Part shown: piece by piece, positions 1 to 7,301 of the stretch
Numbering within the stretch: the first letter of the stretch is position 1
Layout: every line of letters starts with the position of its first letter
Origin: Akkermansiaceae bacterium UBA2381
GTDB taxonomy: Bacteria; Verrucomicrobiota; Verrucomicrobiia; Verrucomicrobiales; DEV007
DNA length: 22,231 nucleotides
Direction of reading: 5' to 3'
Assembly: GCA_002344215.1 (NCBI GenBank)
Contig: DDSV01000018.1
Span: forward strand, 1 to 22,231
Program-made: the position numbers and the translations under genes
Notes under the pieces: model-generated
Database searches by the model: none
Seen by the model: only the letters and a program-made list of their open reading frames with translations
What the model was told of the DNA's origin: nothing

Positions 1-1212
1 GTAGCTGTGGAGGTAGTTCTCCTTCCCGATGAGCGCGCCCTTGCCCGCGAGCAGCTTGATGATGGGCACATTCGACTCGTGGACATGCTGCCCGACGAGG
101 AAATCGACGCCGACCTCATCGGTGAATTTCCCGAGATCATCGACCGGAGAGAGAAGTCCGAGTCCGTTCTGCTGCCCGGCCATGTAATCCTCGGAACCGT
201 GTCCGGGAGCGATGTGGACCGCGCCGGTGCCGGTCTCGGTCGTGACGAAGTCCGCAAGGATCAGTCGCGAGGTCCGGTCGAGGAAGGGATGCTGCGCCTC
301 GGCGCCTTCGAGCTCGGCACCCTTGAATTCGACCATTTCCCCGGCGGGGAGGAAGCCCGTCTTCTGGCCGAAAGTCTCGACGAGATCTTTCACCACGACG
401 AGATTCTCCGTCACGCCGCGTTCGGCGTGGGTGAAATTCCCGCGGACGTAGGTGAAGAGCGGATGCACCGCGATCCCGAGGTTCGCAGGGAGCGTCCACG
501 GAGTCGTCGTCCAGATCACCATCGAGGTTTTTCCGGCGAGTTCGCCGGTGACGAGGGGAAATTTCACAAAGATCGCCGGATCTTTCACATCCATGTACTC
601 GACCTCGGCCTCGGCGAGAGCGGTCTGGGCGCCGTAGCTCCACTGCACCGGTTTCTGGCTCTGGTAGACGAGATTTTTCTCAACGAGAGTCGCGAAAACG
701 CGGATGATGTCGGACTCATACTCAGGCGAGAGGGTGAGATAGGGATTTTCCCAGTCACCAAGAACTCCGAGACGGCGAAAGGAGTTCCGCTGGATGTCGA
801 TGTACTCGCGGGCAAAGGCCTCGGAACGGCGGCGGATCTCCGGCGCGTCGAGCCCGCGGGTTTCTTTCACGACCTTGAACTCGATGGGGAGGCCGTGGCA
901 ATCCCAGCCGGGGATGTAGGGGCACTCGTAGCCCGCCATGGACTTGCTCTTGAGGACGAGATCCTTGAGGACCTTGTTCAGGGCCGTGCCCATGTGGACG
1001 TCGCCGTTGGCAAAAGGAGGCCCGTCGTGGAGGATGTAGCGTTCCGCTCCGGCGCTCTTTCGCTTTTTGATAATCTCAAAATAAAGCGCATCGCGCTCCC
1101 ATTTCTGCAATCGGACGGGTTCGCGCGTCACCAGATCGCCCCGCATGGGGAATTCGGTGTCAGGGAGATTCAGGGTCGCTTTGTAGCTGGTGGAACCGTC
1201 TTCTTCGCTCAT
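1..1212 (-). CDS. ileS: Isoleucyl-tRNA synthetase, N-terminal part (runs off left edge)
   Basis: This class I aminoacyl-tRNA synthetase charges tRNA-Ile with isoleucine in the cytoplasm and clears misactivated valine through its CP1 editing domain. The frame is open from an ATG at the right end through exactly 404 codons to the window edge, so roughly the last half of a ~930-residue enzyme is missing. Residues 62-75 hold the class I signature region, HDGPPFANGDVHMG, whose HVHMG corresponds to the HIGH motif. YIPGWDCHGLPIE follows near residue 100. The editing-domain hallmark WTTTPWTLPAN lies near residues 231-243, and GTGAVHIAPGHG comes later. The KMSKS loop and anticodon-binding domain lie outside the window. 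The gene is divergent from the Gfo/Idh/MocA gene, and a sigma70-like promoter lies just upstream. The start is the first ATG, with no clear Shine-Dalgarno sequence. Confidence 0.97.
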   Translation of the reverse strand, partial: MSEEDGSTSYKATLNLPDTEFPMRGDLVTREPVRLQKWERDALYFEIIKKRKSAGAERYILHDGPPFANGDVHMGTALNKVLKDLVLKSKSMAGYECPYIPGWDCHGLPIEFKVVKETRGLDAPEIRRRSEAFAREYIDIQRNSFRRLGVLGDWENPYLTLSPEYESDIIRVFATLVEKNLVYQSQKPVQWSYGAQTALAEAEVEYMDVKDPAIFVKFPLVTGELAGKTSMVIWTTTPWTLPANLGIAVHPLFTYVRGNFTHAERGVTENLVVVKDLVETFGQKTGFLPAGEMVEFKGAELEGAEAQHPFLDRTSRLILADFVTTETGTGAVHIAPGHGSEDYMAGQQNGLGLLSPVDDLGKFTDEVGVDFLVGQHVHESNVPIIKLLAGKGALIGKENYLHSY

Positions 1213-1239
1213 AAAACTGGCAGGCTTCGAAAGGCGGGA

Positions 1240-1268
1240 AGCCTAGCACCCCCGCCGGTGGGGGTCAA
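1240..1268 (-). promoter_or_regulatory. Predicted sigma70-type promoter of ileS
   Basis: Reading the minus strand, TTGACC (-35) is followed by 17 bases and TAGGCT (-10), about 20 bases upstream of the predicted transcription start-to-ATG leader. The spacer contains a perfect GC-rich inverted repeat, ACCCCC/GGGGGT. The promoter is inferred from its match to the consensus and from its position. Confidence 0.6.
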
Positions 1269-1307
1269 AGGGGAAGCGCACCAGGCGAGAATGCGGCGAG
1301 CCTTGCC

Positions 1308-1335
1308 TTGACGCTATCCCCCGACGGGCTAGAAT
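1308..1335 (+). promoter_or_regulatory. Predicted sigma70-type promoter of the Gfo/Idh/MocA gene
   Basis: TTGACG (-35), a 16-base spacer and TAGAAT (-10) each match the consensus hexamers at five of six positions. The predicted start would leave a leader of about 60 bases before the ATG at 1401. It is back to back with the ileS promoter, so the two genes share a compact divergent control region. Confidence 0.6.
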
Positions 1336-1400
1336 CGCCGTCTGGATGCGATTCCCGGGACCTTTTATAAGCCTCCCACTCGAACAAACCCTACTGAAAC

Positions 1401-2447
1401 ATGAAATTCGGAATCATTGGAGCCGGCATGATCGCCAACTTCCACGCCAAGGCGATCCTCGCAATGGAGGGCGGCGAACTGCATTCCTTCTACGGAAGAC
1501 GACAGGAGGCGGTCGATGAACTCGTCGCGGAAAACGGCGGGATCGGTTACACCGACCTGGAGGCCTTTCTCAACGATCCCGAACTCGATATCGTCACCAT
1601 CGCCACTCCGAGCGGTGCCCACCTTGAACCGGCCATTGCCGCCGCCAAAGCGGGAAAACATGTCATTTGCGAAAAGCCCCTCGAGATCACTCCCGAGCGT
1701 ATCGACCTGATGATCAACGCCTGCGACGAAGCGGGCGTGACCCTCTCGGGAATCTTCAACCGGCGTTTTCATCCGGCCATGGATGCCTTCAAAAAGGCGG
1801 TTGAAGAGGGTCGCTTCGGTCGCCTGACCCTGTGTGATGCCTATGTAAAATGGTATCGCAGCCAGGCCTATTACGACTCCGGCGCGTGGCGCGGAACCTG
1901 GGCACTCGACGGAGGGGGAGCGCTCATGAATCAGTCCATCCACCTTGTCGACCAGTTGATCTACCTCGCCGGTGATGTGGCTTCTGTGTCCGCGTCAACG
2001 GCCTGCCTCGCCCACACGGGCATTGAGGTCGAGGACACGGCCGTCGCCATTCTCGAGTTCAAAAATGGAGCGCGCGGAGTGATCCAGGGTTCGACGGCCT
2101 GCTGGTCCTCCACCGGCCACCCTGCCGAAGTTCAACTCTGCGGGGACCAGGGCTCTGCTTTCCTTGCGGATGAAAAATTCCGCGTCTGGGATTTTGCCGA
2201 AGCGGCTCCGGAGGACGAGACCATTCGCGCCGAAATGATGCAGGGAAGCGCGACGAAAGGCCTCGGGGCCAACGACCCGAAGGCGATCAATTTTGAAGGC
2301 CACAAGCGCAACTTTGAGGATGTCGTGAAAGCCATCCGCGAAGGAAGGTCCCCGCGCGTAGACGGTCGGGAAGCCCGGCGGGCGGTGGCCCTGATCTGTG
2401 CGATCTACGAGAGCGCCCGGAACGGCGGAGCCAAAGTGAATCTTTGA
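1401..2447 (+). CDS. Gfo/Idh/MocA family NAD(P)-dependent oxidoreductase
   Basis: The product is predicted to be a cytoplasmic sugar or polyol dehydrogenase (inositol dehydrogenase / glucose-fructose oxidoreductase family). The N-terminus has a Rossmann fold with GIIGAGMIA at residues 4-12. The family hallmark EKP, whose lysine is catalytic, is at residues 91-93. A GGGALMNQSIHLVD stretch carries the conserved His 181 and Asp 184, which in this family act in substrate binding and catalysis. The 348-residue length is normal for the family. There is no signal peptide, unlike many PVC-group paralogues that carry a Tat leader. It appears monocistronic: its own promoter lies upstream, and a convergent transporter gene ends 25 bases downstream. 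The exact substrate cannot be told from sequence. Confidence 0.93.
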   Translation: MKFGIIGAGMIANFHAKAILAMEGGELHSFYGRRQEAVDELVAENGGIGYTDLEAFLNDPELDIVTIATPSGAHLEPAIAAAKAGKHVICEKPLEITPERIDLMINACDEAGVTLSGIFNRRFHPAMDAFKKAVEEGRFGRLTLCDAYVKWYRSQAYYDSGAWRGTWALDGGGALMNQSIHLVDQLIYLAGDVASVSASTACLAHTGIEVEDTAVAILEFKNGARGVIQGSTACWSSTGHPAEVQLCGDQGSAFLADEKFRVWDFAEAAPEDETIRAEMMQGSATKGLGANDPKAINFEGHKRNFEDVVKAIREGRSPRVDGREARRAVALICAIYESARNGGAKVNL

Positions 2448-2467
2448 CCCGCCGACGGGGAGATTTT
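2448..2467 (+). terminator. Weak hairpin with T-run between convergent genes
   Basis: A four-base-pair stem CCCG/CGGG with a CCGA loop is followed by GAGATTTTT, immediately after the stop codon of the oxidoreductase gene. The stem is short, so this is only a possible intrinsic terminator. Confidence 0.3.
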
Positions 2468-2472
2468 TCTGA

Positions 2473-4074
2473 TCAGTGCGGTTCCGCCTCCTCCGCCCCG
2501 TGGCCGGTGTGGGCTCTCACTTTCATCTCAAGAAAGCGCGCTTCCGCATCCGGCTCGCGAGTCGAGAGTGATCCGATCCATGCCGCGATGAGACCGAGCG
2601 GGATGCTGGCGATGCCGGGGTTCTGAAGCGGAAAGATCGCGTTTTCTCCCATGACGTTGGGGCCGATCAAAATGAGGAGAATGCTCGAGACAAGGCCGAC
2701 ACCCAGCCCCCAGACCGCTCCGGCCGTGGTGAACCGTTTCCAGAAAACCGACATGAGAATGACGGGCAGGTTTGCCGAGGCGGCCACGGCGAAGGCGAGA
2801 CCGACGAGGTAGGCGACGTTTGTCTTGGGTCCGAGGAGAATGGCGATGGCAATCGCCGCAGCCCCGACCACAAAGGCGGTAATACGGGCAACCTTCACCT
2901 CTTCTCCGGGCCGGTGCTCCTTGCCATGGTGAATCACGTTGGTGAAGAAGTCGTGGGCGAAGGAGGTCGAGGCACTGATCGTAAGGCCGGCGACTACCGC
3001 GAGAATGGTCGCAAACGCAACCGCCGAGATAAAAGCAAAGAACAGATCGCCGGCGAGGGCCTTGGCGAGGAGCGGAGCGCTCATGTTCGGATTCGCGGCG
3101 ACGGCGGCGGGATCGAGCAGCGCGGCGGCTCCGAAACCGAAGAAAGTCGTCATGATGTAGAACAGTCCGATGATAATCATTGCCCAGATCACGGAGACGC
3201 GGGCCGTTTTTGCGTCGGGCACGGTGTAGAATCGGATAAGGATGTGAGGCAGGCCCGCCGTTCCCAGGACCAGCGCCAGACCGAGGGAAATCTGGTCGAG
3301 GGGGTCCTTGAATTTCATTCCCGGAGTCAGGAAGTTCACCGTGCTCTCGACCCCGTCCTTGGTCATCTTGATGTTTGTGATCGAATCAAAGAACTTCACG
3401 AAGCTGAAGCCGAATTCTTTCATCACGAGGACGCTTAGAAAGAGGCTGCCGCTCATGAGGAGAACCGCCTTGATGATCTGAACCCAGGTCGTCGCAAGCA
3501 TGCCGCCGAAGACAACGTAGACGATCATGAGCGCGCCCACCCCGATCACAGCGGTATTAAAACCGATTCCGGGGAGCAGTTCCTTCACAAGGACACCAGC
3601 CCCGACCATCTGGGCGATCATGTAGAAAATCGAGACGCAGAGCGTGCTGAGTGAGGCCATCGCCCGAACGGGGCGCTCGCGGAGCCGGTAGGCGAGAACG
3701 TCGGCCATGGTGTACTTGCCGAGGTTGCGAAGTGGTTCCGCAACAACAAGGAGCACCGTGAGATAGGCGACGAGGAACCCTACCGAATACATGAAGCCGT
3801 CATAGCCGCTCGTGGCGATCATGCCGGCGATGCCGAGGAAGGAGGCGGCGCTCATGTAGTCACCGGCGACGGCGAGTCCGTTCTGCCACCCGGTAATGCG
3901 GCGTCCCGCCGCAAAATAGGCACTCGCGCCACTTGATTTCCGGGCCGACCACCAGGTGATCACAAGGGTGGCCGCAACAAAGGCAAGGAACATGCCGAGA
4001 GCCGCCGGACTCTGCTGCGGCGTGACGGGCGGTAGAGGCGGGATAGCTGCAAGGAGGAGGGAAAAGGAGGTCAT
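2473..4074 (-). CDS. actP: Cation/acetate symporter (SSS family, ActP-like)
   Basis: This is a multi-pass inner-membrane solute:sodium symporter, most like the ActP acetate/short monocarboxylate permeases. The 533 residues contain about 13 hydrophobic segments. The N-terminal part carries the SSS-family pattern SSGASAYFAAGRRITGWQNG followed by AGDYMSAASFLGI, which is typical of ActP. A long loop near residues 230-260 includes KMTKDGVES. The start codon overlaps the stop of the upstream DUF485 gene (ATGA), so the two are co-transcribed and probably translationally coupled, as in the yjcH-actP pair of enterobacteria. No acetyl-CoA synthetase gene lies nearby. Substrate specificity (acetate, pyruvate, lactate or propionate) is inferred from family resemblance only. 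Confidence 0.9.
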   Translation of the reverse strand: MTSFSLLLAAIPPLPPVTPQQSPAALGMFLAFVAATLVITWWSARKSSGASAYFAAGRRITGWQNGLAVAGDYMSAASFLGIAGMIATSGYDGFMYSVGFLVAYLTVLLVVAEPLRNLGKYTMADVLAYRLRERPVRAMASLSTLCVSIFYMIAQMVGAGVLVKELLPGIGFNTAVIGVGALMIVYVVFGGMLATTWVQIIKAVLLMSGSLFLSVLVMKEFGFSFVKFFDSITNIKMTKDGVESTVNFLTPGMKFKDPLDQISLGLALVLGTAGLPHILIRFYTVPDAKTARVSVIWAMIIIGLFYIMTTFFGFGAAALLDPAAVAANPNMSAPLLAKALAGDLFFAFISAVAFATILAVVAGLTISASTSFAHDFFTNVIHHGKEHRPGEEVKVARITAFVVGAAAIAIAILLGPKTNVAYLVGLAFAVAASANLPVILMSVFWKRFTTAGAVWGLGVGLVSSILLILIGPNVMGENAIFPLQNPGIASIPLGLIAAWIGSLSTREPDAEARFLEMKVRAHTGHGAEEAEPH

Positions 4075-4433
4075 TTCTTGGAAGGATCAGTAGAAGCGTG
4101 TTCGACGAGGATGGCATCGGCAAGGCGGTCAAAGCGCGCTGCCGCCCGGACATAAACCCAGGCAACGATCCAGGCCATGAAGAATTGAGAAAGGGCGAAC
4201 CAGTAGGCGAGGTTCGCGGGACCGATCTGCTTTTTAGCCAGATCCGGAAAATAGCCGACGAGAATGATGAGGGCGAAGTAGTAGACGAGGAAGAAGGCGC
4301 AAGCGGGAACGATGAAACGTTTTTTCGCCGCTAACAGTCTTCCGAACTCGGGTCGATCTACAACCTTTTCCCACACGGCCGGATCGACGCCGAGTCCTTG
4401 ACCGGTGGAGGATTCTTTGTCTTTTTCGCTCAT
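4071..4433 (-). CDS. DUF485 family small membrane protein (YjcH-like)
   Basis: The product is a 120-residue inner-membrane protein with two hydrophobic segments, around residues 45-67 and 77-98. It matches the DUF485/YjcH family that almost always precedes an ActP-type symporter. The function is unproven and may be assembly or modulation of the transporter. The ATG opening MSEKDKESS was chosen because the protein then has the family's length. An in-frame ATG 141 bases upstream would add a Cys/Arg/His-rich stretch, with no family resemblance, that overlaps the neighbouring gene. A promoter-like pair sits so close that the mRNA may be leaderless. The stop overlaps the actP start by four bases. 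Confidence 0.88.
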   Translation of the reverse strand: MSEKDKESSTGQGLGVDPAVWEKVVDRPEFGRLLAAKKRFIVPACAFFLVYYFALIILVGYFPDLAKKQIGPANLAYWFALSQFFMAWIVAWVYVRAAARFDRLADAILVEHASTDPSKK

Positions 4434-4441
4434 GGGGCCGG

Positions 4442-4470
4442 ACACTAGGGATCGGGGCCGCGAATGGCAA
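4442..4470 (-). promoter_or_regulatory. Predicted promoter of the DUF485-actP operon
   Basis: On the minus strand, TTGCCA (-35), a 17-base spacer and TAGTGT (-10) lie only eight bases before the chosen ATG. The predicted transcription start therefore falls within one or two bases of the start codon. No Shine-Dalgarno sequence is present, which fits a leaderless message. Confidence 0.5.
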
Positions 4471-4542
4471 GCGCGAAATTGACGACAACCCGCCTGAAAG
4501 CCTCGCCGCTTCAGTATTGCCGGAAGGCCATGCTCCGGGTGA

Positions 4543-4905
4543 TCACCTGCCGAAGGCTTTCCTGCACTGATCAATCAAGTACTTCGGGGCACTGATTTCG
4601 GGACGAATCGATGAGTAGACCACTTCAATTTGGTCTCCCTCGTCAAACTTCTCATACACCTCAGGGGTGACGACAGAAGTATGAGAATGAGTGGCGCCCT
4701 TCCGGTCGGTGTAAGAATACACGAGTTTCTTCTGACGGTTTGTAGCACCCGTGTTACTCAGGGATCTCTTTCCGGAAATCCGTCCGACCGTCTCAATCCC
4801 GTGATCACAAAGTTCACGCATTTGCAGACCACGGCGCACCGCAAGAAAGACGATCCCGCCCACGATAAGAACCGGTACGATCAGGCCGACTAAAACCCAT
4901 GTCAT
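4543..4905 (-). CDS. DUF3592 domain membrane protein
   Basis: The product has 120 residues. A single N-terminal transmembrane helix (about residues 3-23) precedes a small beta-rich domain. Key features are GIETVGRISGKR, VYSYTDRKGATHSH, and YEKFDEGDQIEVVYSSIRPE near the C-terminus, the pattern of DUF3592. Such proteins are usually anchored in the inner membrane with the domain outside; their role is unknown. The gene stands alone between two operons on the same strand, with a possible promoter upstream. Codon use looks like that of its neighbours. Confidence 0.8.
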   Translation of the reverse strand: MTWVLVGLIVPVLIVGGIVFLAVRRGLQMRELCDHGIETVGRISGKRSLSNTGATNRQKKLVYSYTDRKGATHSHTSVVTPEVYEKFDEGDQIEVVYSSIRPEISAPKYLIDQCRKAFGR

Positions 4906-4933
4906 CAGCTTCAGTTGGGTTGAGTGAGAAGAA

Positions 4934-4964
4934 AGTCTATCCCTAAACCTCAGGGTTCAGGCAA
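4934..4964 (-). promoter_or_regulatory. Possible promoter of the DUF3592 gene
   Basis: On the minus strand, TTGCCT and TAGACT are separated by 19 bases, which is on the long side, about 28 bases upstream of the ATG. The hexamers resemble those seen at other genes in the window. Confidence 0.35.
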
Positions 4965-5005
4965 AGGGTGATTCAATCCACGCACGCCGGAATCAAGGCC
5001 GCGCT

Positions 5006-5998
5006 TCACTTTTTCACCACCCAGATATTCCGATAGCGCACTGGATTTCCGTGGTTCTGGAGAAAAACGGGGCCGGGACCGCTTTCCTCTTTCTTAACTG
5101 CTCCGCCCGTGGGCCCCGGAATTTCGAGATTCTCATGAATAAAATAGCCGTTGTGCTTCACCGAAATTCGCGCATTCGCCGTCTTTTTCCCTTCCGCGTC
5201 GAATCGTGCCGCAGTGAAATCGACATCATAGGTCTGCCATCGCAAAGGGGGATAACACAGGTTCTGTTTTGGCTCCGCGACCTTGTAGATTCCGCCGCAC
5301 TCATTATCGACCCCGGCGAGGCCGAAGCTGTCGAGCATCTGCACCTCGTAGCGGCCGGTCACGTAGAGCCCGCTGTTACCCCGGGCCTGACCACGAGCCT
5401 TCGGCATCCAGGGAAGACGGAATTCGATGTGCATGCTGAAGTCGCTGAAGGTGGCGCTACTGAGCGCGCCTTGAGTGAGGAGATCGCCCTCAAGAACCGC
5501 TTTTTCCCAGTGTTTCGCGGCGGTTTCGGGGGTGCCGTCAAAGAGGATGGTCGCCCCTTCGGGTGCCTTCATGCCAAGGGTCGGGCTTTCCCGTTCGACC
5601 CGGTTGAGCGTGGCGGTAAAGGACGCATCAGCGGCGCTCGTCACGGTAATTTTGCCGTCCTTGAGGACACCCGTCCACTCGTCCTTCTCGAAGGTGACAC
5701 TACCGTCCTCAGCCCGCGTTGCCTTGCTACTTTCGCGGGGTTTCTGCCCATCCCACCCCTCTCCGGGAAGACCCCCTTTCGACAGAACTGCCTCAAACTC
5801 ACCGTCACCGAGAGCGATGACCTGAACCCCCACTTTTTCGTCGCCGGGGGTGCCGGTGTATTCCCCCTGAAGGGCAAAGTCGGGATCTTTGGCTGCTTCG
5901 GCCGGATCAGCGGTAGCAGTAAATTGCTCGGCCGCATGGCAAAGCGGCGGAACGAATGCCCCGAAAAGGACTAAAAACACGAAATGACGCTTTTTCAT
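5006..5998 (-). CDS. Exported DUF1080 domain protein (3-keto-disaccharide hydrolase-like)
   Basis: This 330-residue protein has a Sec signal peptide with a lysine-rich start, a hydrophobic core and a probable cleavage after CHA at residue 22. A beta-rich N-terminal region (about 25-140) is followed by a DUF1080 concanavalin-like domain from about residue 147. The domain shows ILFDGT, RGNSGLYV (207-214), YEVQMLDS (218-225), CGGIY (234-238) and LQNHGNPVRYRNIWV (313-327). Members of this family are numerous in planctomycetes and verrucomicrobia. Some hydrolyse 3-keto-glycosides, but the substrate here is unknown. The start lies 18 bases after the stop of the NHL-repeat gene, so the two are probably one operon acting outside the cytoplasm. 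Confidence 0.9.
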   Translation of the reverse strand: MKKRHFVFLVLFGAFVPPLCHAAEQFTATADPAEAAKDPDFALQGEYTGTPGDEKVGVQVIALGDGEFEAVLSKGGLPGEGWDGQKPRESSKATRAEDGSVTFEKDEWTGVLKDGKITVTSAADASFTATLNRVERESPTLGMKAPEGATILFDGTPETAAKHWEKAVLEGDLLTQGALSSATFSDFSMHIEFRLPWMPKARGQARGNSGLYVTGRYEVQMLDSFGLAGVDNECGGIYKVAEPKQNLCYPPLRWQTYDVDFTAARFDAEGKKTANARISVKHNGYFIHENLEIPGPTGGAVKKEESGPGPVFLQNHGNPVRYRNIWVVKK

Positions 5999-6016
5999 AT
6001 ATCGTTGAGATAGATC

Positions 6017-7105
6017 CTAGCGGCGGCGGAGGACGCGGATTTTGTGGGATTCACTGTCGCCAATGTAGATGCCTCCATCGGCATCGGCGTAAACTCCGTG
6101 AGGGCGCGCCATCTCGCACTTCAGCGGATCACTCGAAGTTCCGTTCCCTTTCTTTCCGGTGCCTGCGATGAGTTCGATCTTTCCGCTGCGGGCGTCAATC
6201 ATCCGGATGGAGTGGCTCTCACAATCAGCAAGCCAGACATTGCCCGCGTTATCGACCGTGATCCCCTTGGGTCCGCTCAGGGTCGCCTCTTTGGCCGGCC
6301 CTCCGTGTCCGGTAAAGCCGCTTTTTCCCGTACCGGCGATGTGATAGATCTTTCCCTCCTTAAGGTCGAACTTAAAGACCTGGTTTCCCTCGCGTGTCGC
6401 GAGCCAGAGATTTCCGGCCTTATCAAAATCGAGGGATCGCGGTCCGCGCAAAGGAGTTCCCTCTATAGGCGAACCATCCGGGGTGTCGCCGGGTTTGCCT
6501 GTACCGGCAAAAGTCGAGATCGTCCCCGATTTCATGTCGATTCGCCGGATCACATGATTACCGATATCGCAGACAAATAGATCACCTTCGGCACCGAACT
6601 GAATGCTGTGAGGCTGTTTGAACTGCGCCTCTTTCGCCGGCCCCCCGTCACCGCTGTATCCCGCTTTACCGGTTCCAGCGAGAGTAGTGATAATTCCGGT
6701 CTTCATCTCAATCCTGCGCACCGCATGATTCACCATGTCCACGATATAGAGATTGCCCGCACCATCAAAACGCAGTTCATGTGGTTTGTTGAAGGTTGCT
6801 TCCAGGGCCGGCCCGCCGTCGCCGGTATATCCCTCGACTCCCGTTCCAGCTATCGTGCTGATGGTTCCGTCACTACCAATACGGCGAATGCGGTGCCCTG
6901 TGTATTCACAGTAATAATGGGCCCCGTCGGGTCCCCGCACGATACCGAAGGGATTGTCCAGATCCGCCTTGAGGGCAGGGCCGCCGTCACCGCTGAAGCC
7001 CTGTTTGCCGGTTCCGGCGATTGTTTCGATCGTCCAGTCGGCCGCTTTAAGGGCGAATCCTGAAAAGGTGAGAAGCAATGCAAGGGAGAGAGTAAGTCGG
7101 TTCAT
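6017..7105 (-). CDS. Exported NHL-repeat beta-propeller protein
   Basis: This 362-residue protein has a Sec signal peptide of about 21 residues (cleavage after LKA). The rest is built from six repeats, each opened by an [I/L/F]AGTG motif and usually followed by GFSGDGGPA-like residues. Each repeat then continues with a blade such as GNLYIVDMVNHAVRRI. Six such units fit a six-bladed NHL propeller. NHL domains bind proteins, carbohydrates or RNA; some exported members are lyases or hydrolases, but no catalytic residues can be assigned here. The repeats are visible in the DNA at about 170-base spacing, suggesting relatively recent or homogenised duplication. It is the first gene of a probable two-gene operon with the DUF1080 gene. 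A GGAGGA sequence touches the ATG. Confidence 0.9.
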   Translation of the reverse strand: MNRLTLSLALLLTFSGFALKAADWTIETIAGTGKQGFSGDGGPALKADLDNPFGIVRGPDGAHYYCEYTGHRIRRIGSDGTISTIAGTGVEGYTGDGGPALEATFNKPHELRFDGAGNLYIVDMVNHAVRRIEMKTGIITTLAGTGKAGYSGDGGPAKEAQFKQPHSIQFGAEGDLFVCDIGNHVIRRIDMKSGTISTFAGTGKPGDTPDGSPIEGTPLRGPRSLDFDKAGNLWLATREGNQVFKFDLKEGKIYHIAGTGKSGFTGHGGPAKEATLSGPKGITVDNAGNVWLADCESHSIRMIDARSGKIELIAGTGKKGNGTSSDPLKCEMARPHGVYADADGGIYIGDSESHKIRVLRRR

Positions 7106-7113
7106 TCCTCCGG

Positions 7114-7142
7114 ATCCTGCCCGATTTTAGGGATGCGGTCAA
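7114..7142 (-). promoter_or_regulatory. Predicted promoter of the NHL-DUF1080 operon
   Basis: On the minus strand, TTGACC (-35), exactly 17 bases and CAGGAT (a weak -10) end eight bases before the ATG. The spacing is ideal, but the -10 is poor. If used, the transcript would start almost at the start codon. Confidence 0.4.
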
Positions 7143-7301
7143 TCGAGAGAGCGAACTCTATTGCGCTCTGGAAGGGTCATTTCATCCCGGGTAATTGCCA
7201 TTAAAACAGGAAGTTTGGAAATTCGCCCCGCAATTATGGCTCGCATTAGCGATTGCTATTTTGAGACCATTATGGGAAAACCAGTTCAAGTTCCCGCTAA
7301 T

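Noticed and set aside
7..1311. A 434-codon open frame on the plus strand across ileS
   Set aside because: It is the antisense shadow of ileS, which has perfect family motifs on the minus strand. The plus-strand product has no recognisable domain and is rich in Glu/Arg/His as expected of reverse-complemented GC-rich coding DNA.
1213..1400. T-box riboswitch upstream of ileS
   Set aside because: The leader predicted from the promoter is only about 20 bases, and no T-box sequence or specifier-loop arrangement was seen.
4434..4574. N-terminal extension of the DUF485 protein to an upstream ATG
   Set aside because: The added residues look untranslated (Cys/Arg/His-rich), overlap the DUF3592 gene end and exceed the family length; a promoter-like pair lies inside the extension.
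5051..5974. A 307-codon plus-strand frame across the DUF1080 gene
   Set aside because: It is the shadow of an exported DUF1080 protein with an intact signal peptide and motifs.
6290..7020. Regularly spaced repeats that could suggest a CRISPR-like array
   Set aside because: The repeats are in frame, diverged, about 170 bases apart and encode NHL propeller blades.
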